In this document: positions 1 to 5,326 of the stretch, piece by piece
Position numbering within the stretch: position 1 is the stretch's first letter
Layout: each line of letters begins with the position of its first letter
From: Pararhodospirillum photometricum DSM 122
Lineage (GTDB): Bacteria; Pseudomonadota; Alphaproteobacteria; Rhodospirillales; Rhodospirillaceae
Direction of reading: 5' to 3'
Length of the DNA: 6,325 bases
NCBI RefSeq assembly: GCF_000284415.1
Contig: NC_017059.1
Coordinates: 1,152,830 to 1,159,154, forward strand
The notes under the pieces: generated by a model
Database searches by the model: none
What the model was told of the DNA's origin: nothing
What the model saw: the letters and a program-made list of their open reading frames with translations, nothing else
Made by a program: the position numbers and the translations under genes

Positions 1-209
1 GCCTGACCATGCGCAATTTTTCCGAGGCGTTCCTCGAGGCTTATCTGGCCGGGGACCCGGGATATCTGGGCTGCGCCGGCGCCTATCAGATCGAGGGCGC
101 GGGGGCTGCCCTCTTTGAGACCATCGAGGGCGATTTTTTTGCCATCCAGGGCCTGCCCCTCCTGCCCGTGCTGGCGGCCCTGCGTGCTCGAGGAGTTTTG
201 CTCGCATGA
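1..209 (+). CDS. Maf-family nucleotide pyrophosphatase, C-terminal part (5' end outside the window)
   Basis: This is the C-terminal ~69 codons of a Maf/YceF-like protein; the reading frame is already open at the left edge (codons begin at base 3) and ends with TGA at 207-209. Maf proteins are cytoplasmic nucleoside-triphosphate pyrophosphatases that hydrolyse non-canonical or modified nucleotides to the monophosphate. The visible part has the family's C-terminal signature: a TMRxFS segment at the left edge, then GAYQIEG, then an IEGDFF stretch and GLPLLPVLAALR near the end. The YQIEG form (Glu where many Maf proteins have IQG) resembles what I recall of the alphaproteobacterial YceF-like branch, but substrate specificity cannot be told from this fragment. 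Its stop overlaps the aroE start (ATGA), so it is the upstream member of the same operon. The ATG at base 9 is internal, not the start. Confidence 0.85.
   Translation, partial: LTMRNFSEAFLEAYLAGDPGYLGCAGAYQIEGAGAALFETIEGDFFAIQGLPLLPVLAALRARGVLLA
190..195 (+). promoter_or_regulatory. Ribosome binding site of aroE
   Basis: GAGGAG lies inside the end of the Maf gene, 10 bases before the ATG at 206 and 13 before the next in-frame ATG at 209. The spacing favours 206 as the start. A ribosome finishing the upstream gene could restart here. Confidence 0.6.
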
Positions 210-1045
210 TGACCGGTAAGGCCCGCGTTGCCGCCGTGATCGGCTGGCCCGTGTCCCATTCCCGCTCGCCTCGCCTGCATGGCACCTGGCTGGAGCGCCA
301 TGGCATTGATGGCGCCTATGTGCCGCTGGCGGTGCGTCCCGAGGACGCCGAGGCCGCTTTGCGTGCCCTGCCCCGCCTGGGCTTCGCCGGCGCCAATGTC
401 ACCGTACCGCACAAGGAAACCGCCTTTGCCGTGGCCGACATCCTCACCGAGCGGGCCCGGCGCATGGGGGCGGTCAATACCCTGGTCGTCCAGCCCGATG
501 GCCGGCTGCTGGGCGACAACACCGATGGCTTCGGCTTTCTGGAAAACCTGCGCCAGGGCTGCCCCGCCTTTGACCTTCCGGCGCGGCCGGCGGTGGTACT
601 GGGGGCTGGGGGCGCGGCGCGCGGCGTGGTCGCCGCCTTGCTTGAGGCCGGGTGTCCCGAGGTGCGGCTGCTGAACCGCACCGAGGCCCGGGCCCAAGCC
701 CTGGCCCAGGATCTGGGCGGGTTGGTGCGGGTTTTCCCCTGGACCGCCCTGCCCCAGGCCTTGGAGGGCGCCGGTCTGCTGGCCAACGCCACCTCCTTAG
801 GGATGCAGGGCCAGCCGCCGCTGGCGGTGGATCTGGCGGGGCTCGATCGGTCGGTGCTGGTCACTGATCTGGTCTACGTGCCCCTGGAGACCGATCTCCT
901 GGCCCGGGCCCGGGCCAACGGCAATCCGGTGGTCGATGGCCTGGGGATGCTGCTGCATCAGGCCCGGCCCGGCTTCGAGGCGTGGTTTGGCGTGGCGCCC
1001 ACGGTGGACGAGGCCCTGCGCCGCGCGGTCTTGGGGGAGGCATGA
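206..1045 (+). CDS. aroE: Shikimate dehydrogenase (NADP+)
   Basis: This 279-residue cytoplasmic enzyme reduces 3-dehydroshikimate to shikimate with NADPH, the fourth step of the shikimate pathway to aromatic amino acids. The family signatures are present in order. The substrate-binding loop is GWPVSHSRSPRLH (residues 13-25, with the Ser pair of SxS). NVTVPHKE (64-71) carries the catalytic Lys70, GAVNT (88-92) follows, and GDNTDG (103-108) carries the catalytic partner Asp107. The NADP-binding glycine loop is GAGGAARG (133-140), the NRT motif that grips the 2'-phosphate is at 157-159, NATSLGM is at 194-200, and DGLGMLLHQA is near the C-terminus. Length is normal for AroE (about 270-290). The first of two adjacent ATG codons is chosen because it overlaps the upstream stop and has better ribosome-site spacing. 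The stop overlaps the coaE start. The NRT motif and full length favour AroE over quinate/shikimate dehydrogenase paralogues. Confidence 0.96.
   Translation: MMTGKARVAAVIGWPVSHSRSPRLHGTWLERHGIDGAYVPLAVRPEDAEAALRALPRLGFAGANVTVPHKETAFAVADILTERARRMGAVNTLVVQPDGRLLGDNTDGFGFLENLRQGCPAFDLPARPAVVLGAGGAARGVVAALLEAGCPEVRLLNRTEARAQALAQDLGGLVRVFPWTALPQALEGAGLLANATSLGMQGQPPLAVDLAGLDRSVLVTDLVYVPLETDLLARARANGNPVVDGLGMLLHQARPGFEAWFGVAPTVDEALRRAVLGEA
1033..1040 (+). promoter_or_regulatory. Ribosome binding site that fixes the coaE start
   Basis: GGGGGAGG sits at the very end of aroE, one base before the ATG at 1042. The spacing from the strong GGAG core is short, but the ATGA overlap makes this the natural start. 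The frame stays open upstream to about 982, but nothing there resembles CoaE. Confidence 0.45.
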
Positions 1046-1725
1046 GCCTCGCCTTGCAAGAGCGCTTGGCGCGGCGGGCGCGAGGCCGGCGGCCCTGGGT
1101 GCTGGGGCTGACCGGCTCGATCGGCATGGGCAAGACCACCGCCGCCCGCATGGCCCGGTGCCGAGGGGTGCCGGTGCATAACGCCGATGCCACCGTTCAT
1201 CAGGTGCTGGCGCCGGGCGGCGCGGCGGTGGCGGCGGTGCTGGCGGCCTTCCCCGGGGTGGGGGATGGCCAAGGAGGCATCGACCGCCGCGCCCTGGGGG
1301 CCCGGGTATTCGGCGACCCCGAGGCCCTGCGCCGCCTGGAAGGCCTGCTCCATCCCCGGGTGCGGGCCGTGGAGCGCGCCTTTCTCGCCCGCCATACCCG
1401 GGAACGGCGGCGCGTTGTGGTGCTGGATGTGCCGTTGTTGTTTGAAACCGGGGGCGAACGACGCTGCGACTGGGTGGCGGTGGTGTGGGCCCCCCCTTTT
1501 TTGCGGGCCCAGCGGGTCCTGGCCCGCCCCGGCCTGACCCGGGAGCGGCTGCACCAGATCATCGGCTTGCAGACCCGGGAGCCGTATAAAAAGCTCCATG
1601 CCGATGCCTTGCTTCCCTCGGGCCTGGGCCGGGAGCCGGCGTGGCGCGCCCTGGGGCGGGTGCTGCGCGCGAAGCAACGGCGGTCCTTGGCGCCCCGAGC
1701 CGGGAGGTTTTATCCCCATGCGTGA
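1042..1725 (+). CDS. coaE: Dephospho-CoA kinase
   Basis: This 227-residue cytoplasmic P-loop kinase phosphorylates the 3'-hydroxyl of dephospho-CoA with ATP, the last step of coenzyme A synthesis. The Walker A loop GSIGMGKT is at residues 25-32. It is followed by the nucleotide/substrate segment NADATVH (47-53) and the alphaproteobacterial APGGAAV stretch. Further on are an RRALGARVFGDPEALRRLE region with LLHPRVR, the DVPLLFETG motif (129-137) and the lid-like YKKLHAD segment (182-188). Length is close to the usual 200-210 residues, with about 20 basic residues added before the core. The start at 1042 is chosen over the longer open frame because it overlaps the aroE stop (ATGA) and puts the P-loop near the N-terminus. 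The common DAD motif reads NAD, losing the first Asp but keeping Asp49. The 3' end overlaps dnaQ by 8 bases. Confidence 0.93.
   Translation: MSLALQERLARRARGRRPWVLGLTGSIGMGKTTAARMARCRGVPVHNADATVHQVLAPGGAAVAAVLAAFPGVGDGQGGIDRRALGARVFGDPEALRRLEGLLHPRVRAVERAFLARHTRERRRVVVLDVPLLFETGGERRCDWVAVVWAPPFLRAQRVLARPGLTRERLHQIIGLQTREPYKKLHADALLPSGLGREPAWRALGRVLRAKQRRSLAPRAGRFYPHA
1702..1707 (+). promoter_or_regulatory. Ribosome binding site of dnaQ
   Basis: GGGAGG lies within the end of coaE, 10 bases before the ATG at 1718. It sets the dnaQ start, because the frame is open for a further 40 codons upstream without any exonuclease-like sequence. Confidence 0.6.
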
Positions 1726-2395
1726 GATTGTTCTGGATACCGAAACCACCGGCCTGGATCCGGCGACCGGCGATCGCATCGTCGAGGTGGGCTGCGTCGA
1801 GCTGATCAACCATTTGCCGAGCGGCCAGGAGCTGCACCTGTACATCAACCCCGAGCGCGACATGCCGGCCGAGGCCTTCCGCGTCCATGGGTTGTCCGAG
1901 GCCTTCCTGGCCGACAAGCCGGTGTTTGCCGAGGTGGTGGATGAGTTGATGGCGTTTCTGGGCGACGCGCCGCTGGTTATCCACAACGCGGCGTTCGACA
2001 TGAAGTTCCTGAATGCCGAGTTAAAGCGCGTGGGCCGCCCTCCCCTGCCGCCGGAGCGGGCCATTGATACCCTGCGCATGGCCCAGACGCGCTACCCCGG
2101 CTCGCCGGCCAGCCTGGATGCCCTGTGCCGACGCTTCAACATCGACACCAGCAGCCGTGAAAAACACGGCGCCTTGATTGATACCTTGCTGCTGGCTCAG
2201 GTGTATTTGGAACTGATCGGCGGGCGCGAGCCGGGTTTGGCCTTGGGCGCGGCGGACAAGGGCGGCGAGGGAGCCGAGCGGATCGTGATCGAGCGCCCCT
2301 ACCGCGCCCCGCGCCCTCACGCCGCCTCCGCCGCCGAACGCGACGCCCACGCCGCCTTCTTGAAAAAACTAAAGAACCCCCTCTGGCTCTCTTAA
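1718..2395 (+). CDS. dnaQ: DNA polymerase III epsilon subunit, 3'-5' proofreading exonuclease
   Basis: This 225-residue protein is the proofreading subunit of the replicative polymerase: it removes misincorporated nucleotides from the 3' end and normally sits between the alpha subunit and the sliding clamp. It is a DEDDh exonuclease with all catalytic residues visible. Exo I is LDTETTG (Asp7, Glu9), Exo II is VIHNAAFD (Asp94), and Exo III is KHGALID (His150, Asp155). The mid-region AIDTLRMAQTRYPGSPASL matches the family. After about residue 175 comes a low-complexity linker, then a conserved-looking C-terminal tail (AHAAFLKKLKNPLW) that I expect to contact the alpha subunit. Length is normal for alphaproteobacterial epsilon proteins. 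The ATG at 1718 is chosen because the exonuclease fold begins immediately (MREIVLDTETTG) and GGGAGG lies 10 bases upstream. It overlaps coaE by 8 bases and ends 4 bases before the next gene. Confidence 0.96.
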   Translation: MREIVLDTETTGLDPATGDRIVEVGCVELINHLPSGQELHLYINPERDMPAEAFRVHGLSEAFLADKPVFAEVVDELMAFLGDAPLVIHNAAFDMKFLNAELKRVGRPPLPPERAIDTLRMAQTRYPGSPASLDALCRRFNIDTSSREKHGALIDTLLLAQVYLELIGGREPGLALGAADKGGEGAERIVIERPYRAPRPHAASAAERDAHAAFLKKLKNPLWLS

Positions 2396-2399
2396 AGGA

Positions 2400-2759
2400 A
2401 TGGAGGGTCTCCTTGGCACGCCGGCGGTGGCGGCCGCCGCCCCGGCGCCTGCGGGGGTGGTCAGTCTGGGGTTTGCGGGCGCGGCCACCGACCTGCCCGC
2501 CAACGCAGCCCAGGTTCTTGACGCGGTGGCCCAGGCCGCCCTGGCCGATCCCAACCGACGCGTGACCGTGCTGGCCTATGCCCACGCCGAAGGCAGCGGC
2601 AGCGCCAACCGGGCCAAGCGACTGTCCCTGACCCGAGCCCTCACCGTGCGGGCTTATCTGCTCGACAAGGGCGTGCGCAGTCCTTCCATTGAGGTCAGGG
2701 CCCTTGGCGATCCGGGCAGCGGCGCCCGTGATCGGGTTGACCTCAGCGTCAGCCCCTGA
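2400..2759 (+). CDS. Short OmpA-like domain protein without visible signal peptide
   Basis: This 119-residue protein is almost entirely one OmpA C-terminal-like domain (about residues 20-118). The domain begins VVSLGFAGAATDLP, and the helix-strand part contains RRVTVLAYAHAEG. The helix RLSLTRALTVRAYLLDKGV (74-92) matches the LSxxRAxxV signature, followed by EVRALGDPG and ARDRVDLSV. OmpA domains bind peptidoglycan in the periplasm. Here the Asp of the usual GHTD motif appears to be His62, while Arg79 of the other ligand site is kept. The N-terminal 19 residues are Ala/Pro-rich, have no basic residues and do not form a recognisable signal peptide. Stops lie in this frame at 2361 and 2370, so no longer start exists. 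It follows dnaQ by 4 bases and precedes the MotA-like gene by 72, suggesting a role with that pair. It may instead be a remnant of a longer exported protein. Confidence 0.75.
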   Translation: MEGLLGTPAVAAAAPAPAGVVSLGFAGAATDLPANAAQVLDAVAQAALADPNRRVTVLAYAHAEGSGSANRAKRLSLTRALTVRAYLLDKGVRSPSIEVRALGDPGSGARDRVDLSVSP

Positions 2760-2765
2760 GCGCCT

Positions 2766-2788
2766 CCCCTGCGCGCCCCCCTGCGCGC
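2766..2788 (+). repeat. 11-base direct repeat in the gap before the MotA-like gene
   Basis: CCCCTGCGCGC occurs at 2766-2776 and again at 2778-2788, separated by one base, so the repeat period is 12. The surrounding 72-base gap (2760-2831) shows no convincing promoter or terminator. The repeat may be simple GC-rich slippage sequence or a binding site; there is no evidence to choose. Confidence 0.5.
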
Positions 2789-2820
2789 GCGCCTGTCGCC
2801 CCACGTTTTGCTCCGACCGC

Positions 2821-2826
2821 AAGAGG
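2821..2826 (+). promoter_or_regulatory. Ribosome binding site that fixes the MotA-like start
   Basis: AAGAGG ends 5 bases before the ATG at 2832. An in-frame TTG at 2808 would add 8 residues (LRPQEAA-type, not membrane-like) and has no purine-rich site before it, so the ATG is preferred. Confidence 0.55.
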
Positions 2827-2831
2827 CCGCC

Positions 2832-4010
2832 ATGACCCCGCCCCGCGTCTTTCTGATCCGCATGGGCCTGTTTTTGGGAGCCGTCACGGCCGTGGCGGCG
2901 GTGCTGGCCCCGACCATGGCCCATTTTTTTCTGGCCAACCCGGCCTTGAACGGCCTGATCCTCGGCGTGGGGCTGGTGGGGATCTTGCTCAACTTCCGCC
3001 ACGTGATCAGCCTGGGCCCCGAAGTGCGCTGGATCGAGGCCTTCAGCCGAGGCCGCGCCGGAGTCTCATCGGAAGATGTCCCCCGCTTGCTCTCGCCCAT
3101 GGCCACCATGCTGGCCGAGCACAAGGAGCGCGGCCGACAGCGAGCCTCGCTCTCGGCCATCGCCGCGCGGGCTTTGCTCGATAGCATCGCGGCACGACTC
3201 GACGAAAACCGCGAAACCGCCCGCTATTTTGTCGGCCTGTGTGTATTCCTGGGCCTGCTCGGCACCTTCTGGGGCCTGCTCGACACGGTGGCCGCCATTG
3301 CCCGGGTTATTGGGCAGCTCACGCTCAGTACAGGCGATATCACGGCCGTGTTCAGCGACCTCAAGGCTGGGCTGGAAGCCCCCCTTTCGGGCATGAGCAC
3401 GGCCTTTTCCTCATCCTTGTTCGGTCTTTCCAGTTCGCTGGTCCTGGGCTTTCTCGACCTTCAGGCCGGCCAGGCGCAAAACTCGTTTTACAACGGCCTG
3501 GAAGACTGGTTGAGCAAGCAGACCCGCTTGGGCTCCGGCGGCGGGGTGAGCGACAGCGATGCCTCGGTGCCGGCCTACATCCAAGCGCTGCTGGAAAAAA
3601 CCGCCGACAGCCTTGATGACCTGCAGCGCACCATCGCCCGCAGCGAGGAAAGCGCGCTCGCCACCAGCGCCCAAATCCGCGACATGGCCGAAACCATGGC
3701 GGTGCTCACCGACCAGATGCGCACCGAACAAGCCGTGCTGCTCAAACTCGCGGAAACCCAAGCCGATCTGCGCCCGGTCCTGACCATGCTGTCCGACTCC
3801 TTGAACCGGCAGAGCGCCCAGGCCAAGCCAACCCCCACGGCCGACGACCCCATCGCGGCGCACATCCGCAACGTCGATGCCGCCGTGACCTATATCGCCA
3901 ACCAGACCGTGCAAGGACGCGAGGCCTTGCTCAAGGAATTGCGCGGCGAAATCCGCATGCTGGCCCGCACCATCGCCGGGGTCAGCCCCGCGCCCCGCAA
4001 CGATCAGTAA
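2832..4010 (+). CDS. MotA/TolQ/ExbB-type channel subunit with long cytoplasmic tail
   Basis: This 392-residue inner-membrane protein has four predicted helices: about 9-35, 38-61, 131-157 and 186-212. A cytoplasmic loop of about 70 residues lies between helices 2 and 3, the MotA arrangement. Helix 3 contains FLGLLGTFWGLLDTV (139-153), the MotA/TolQ/ExbB signature, with Thr145 at the position of the conserved channel Thr. Helix 4 (FSSSLFGLSSSLVLGF) has Ser195 where ExbB/TolQ have a second Thr, and lacks the proline often found there. In this family five such subunits surround two MotB/TolR/ExbD helices and pass ions to drive motion or force. Residues 213-392 form a hydrophilic, helix-rich tail ending in an ELRGEIRMLARTIAG segment. 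The next gene, 12 bases downstream, is the matching MotB-like partner. No flagellar genes are nearby, so I give no motA symbol. The family looks like one conserved in alphaproteobacteria (from memory); its function is unknown to me. Confidence 0.9.
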   Translation: MTPPRVFLIRMGLFLGAVTAVAAVLAPTMAHFFLANPALNGLILGVGLVGILLNFRHVISLGPEVRWIEAFSRGRAGVSSEDVPRLLSPMATMLAEHKERGRQRASLSAIAARALLDSIAARLDENRETARYFVGLCVFLGLLGTFWGLLDTVAAIARVIGQLTLSTGDITAVFSDLKAGLEAPLSGMSTAFSSSLFGLSSSLVLGFLDLQAGQAQNSFYNGLEDWLSKQTRLGSGGGVSDSDASVPAYIQALLEKTADSLDDLQRTIARSEESALATSAQIRDMAETMAVLTDQMRTEQAVLLKLAETQADLRPVLTMLSDSLNRQSAQAKPTPTADDPIAAHIRNVDAAVTYIANQTVQGREALLKELRGEIRMLARTIAGVSPAPRNDQ

Positions 4011-4022
4011 GGGACAGCGCCC

Positions 4023-5150
4023 ATGCCCGGCCTGTCTCGCAAACGCCAGCGCGATTTTGATATCTGGCCCGGTTTCGTTGACGTGCTGTCAACGCTGCTG
4101 ATCATCACCATGTTCGCCCTGATGGTGTTCGTCCTGGCCCAGTTCTTTTTGGCCCAGGCCCTCACTGGGCGTGAGGCGGCGCTGGCGCGGCTCAACCAAC
4201 AGCTCGCCGAAATGGCCGACATGCTGGCCCTAGAGCGCAGCTCCAACGAAGACCTGCGCCTGTCCCTGGCCCAGGTCTCCGGCCAGTTGCGCGAAGCCAA
4301 CGCCCGGGTGGACGGCCTCCAGGCCCGCCTGCGCGATGCCGATGCCGCCACCTTTGAAAACGAGCAACTGCGCGACCGCTTGGCCAGCGTGGCTAAGCTG
4401 GAGCAAGACGTGGCCGCCCTGCGCGCCTTGCGCGACGAGTTGGAGGCCAAGATCCGCGCGCAAGGCGCCCAACTGGCCGAACGCGACGGCCAACTGGCCG
4501 AGGACCGCCGCCTCTCGGAAGAAGCCCGCGCCCAAGCCGCCCTGATCAACGCCCAAATGGAAGAACTGCGCAAACAGCTTGCCGCCTTGCAAGCGGCGCT
4601 CGACGCCAGCGAGGAGCGGGGCAAGACGCAAGAAGTCACCATCGCCGACCTGGGCAAAAAACTAAACGCCGCCCTGGCCGAGAAGGTGCAGGAGTTGCGC
4701 CGCTATCGCTCGGAGTTTTTTGGGCGGCTGCGCGAGGTGCTGGGTACGCGCGAGGATGTTCGCATTGTCGGTGATCGCTTTGTGTTCCAGTCCGAGGTCC
4801 TGTTTCCCAGCGGCTCCAATATCCTTCAGCCCCAGGGGCAAGAAACCCTAGCCCGGCTGGCCCAGACCTTGATGCAGATCGCCCGCACCATCCCTCCTGA
4901 CATTGATTGGATTTTGCGCGTGGATGGCCACACCGACCGGCGGCCCATCAACACCGCCCAGTTTCAGTCGAACTGGGAACTGTCGGCGTCGCGGGCTATT
5001 TCGGTGGTGAATTTCCTGATCTCGCAAGGCGTGCCGCCGCACCGCTTGGCCGCCGCTGGCTTTGGTGAGTATCAACCCATTGATCCCGGAGCCGACGACG
5101 CGGCGCTGGCGCGCAACCGGCGGATCGAATTGAAACTCGACCAACGGTAG
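4023..5150 (+). CDS. MotB-like protein: membrane helix, long coiled coil, OmpA peptidoglycan-binding domain
   Basis: This 375-residue protein has a short basic N-terminus and then one membrane helix (about 18-43). The segment DIWPGFVDVLSTLLIITMF places Asp20 at the cytoplasmic start of the helix, the position of the ion-carrying Asp in MotB, TolR and ExbD. Residues about 48-235 are rich in Leu, Ala, Glu, Gln and Arg with heptad spacing; QLAE recurs exactly seven residues apart (DNA 4470-4480 and 4491-4501 are identical). The C-terminal OmpA domain (about 243-375) keeps the peptidoglycan-binding signature: DGHTD (301-305), NWELSASRA (317-325) and ARNRRIEL (363-370). The expected layout is inner-membrane anchor, periplasmic rod, cell-wall-binding head. 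AAGGGA before the ATG is the ribosome site. It is co-transcribed with the MotA-like gene 12 bases upstream. The long rod distinguishes it from flagellar MotB and from ZorB. Confidence 0.92.
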   Translation: MPGLSRKRQRDFDIWPGFVDVLSTLLIITMFALMVFVLAQFFLAQALTGREAALARLNQQLAEMADMLALERSSNEDLRLSLAQVSGQLREANARVDGLQARLRDADAATFENEQLRDRLASVAKLEQDVAALRALRDELEAKIRAQGAQLAERDGQLAEDRRLSEEARAQAALINAQMEELRKQLAALQAALDASEERGKTQEVTIADLGKKLNAALAEKVQELRRYRSEFFGRLREVLGTREDVRIVGDRFVFQSEVLFPSGSNILQPQGQETLARLAQTLMQIARTIPPDIDWILRVDGHTDRRPINTAQFQSNWELSASRAISVVNFLISQGVPPHRLAAAGFGEYQPIDPGADDAALARNRRIELKLDQR

Positions 5151-5169
5151 GGGAAACGAGACGGGAAGG

Positions 5170-5192
5170 CTGGGGAGGCGGGGCCTCCCCAG
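5170..5192 (+). terminator. Strong GC hairpin after the envelope operon, probable terminator
   Basis: CTGGGGAGGC (5170-5179) pairs perfectly over 10 bases with GCCTCCCCAG (5183-5192) around a 3-base GGG loop, 19 bases after the MotB-like stop. There is no T-run after it, so it is not a textbook Rho-independent terminator. It may still stop transcription, stabilise the 3' end or be a dispersed palindromic element. A second, overlapping fold is possible (see findings). Confidence 0.55.
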
Positions 5193-5268
5193 ACCCCTCC
5201 GTTCCGGGAGACTGGGGCGAGGGGAGCGGAAAATCGACGTGACGGTAAACAGGTGCGCGCGGTTTTCC

Positions 5269-5297
5269 TTGCACCCTGTGGACAGCTTCTGTATAAG
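5269..5297 (+). promoter_or_regulatory. Sigma-70-type promoter of rpmE
   Basis: The -35 box TTGCAC (5269-5274), a 17-base spacer and the -10 box TATAAG (5292-5297) make a close match to the housekeeping consensus. Transcription would begin near 5303-5305, leaving a leader of about 23 bases with the ribosome site GGGAG (5313-5317) 9 bases before the rpmE ATG. This is the only strong promoter seen in the window, and it lies downstream of the hairpin at 5170-5192, so rpmE is its own transcription unit. Confidence 0.75.
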
Positions 5298-5326
5298 ACC
5301 GGCTCTTTTCGCGGGAGAGCGAGGCG

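Noticed and set aside
958..2079. Long open frame on the minus strand (373 codons)
   Set aside because: It lies opposite aroE, coaE and dnaQ, which are unmistakable. Its product is low-complexity Arg/Gly/Pro-rich with no domain, as expected from the reverse of GC-rich genes.
2808..2831. TTG at 2808 as start of the MotA-like gene
   Set aside because: It adds 8 non-membrane residues and lacks a ribosome site, whereas the ATG at 2832 has AAGAGG just upstream.
2136..3002. Long open frame on the minus strand (288 codons)
   Set aside because: It lies opposite dnaQ, the OmpA-like gene and the start of the MotA-like gene. Its product is Gly/Arg/His-rich without recognisable motifs.
2832..5150. Zorya anti-phage system (ZorA/ZorB)
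   Set aside because: The long-tailed MotA-like protein and OmpA-type MotB-like protein recall ZorAB, but no ZorC, ZorD or ZorE gene follows. The MotB-like protein has a long coiled coil not expected in ZorB, and the neighbours are housekeeping genes rather than a defence island.
2832..5150. Flagellar motA and motB
   Set aside because: There are no flagellar or chemotaxis genes in the window, the MotB-like helix and plug region differ (DIWPGFVDVLSTLL), and both proteins carry extra regions. Only membership of the superfamily is supported.
5150..5183. G-quadruplex from four G-runs
   Set aside because: Runs at 5150-5153, 5163-5165, 5172-5175 and 5180-5183 exist, but the first loop is 9 bases and the last two runs are taken up by a perfect 10-base-pair hairpin, which should be preferred.
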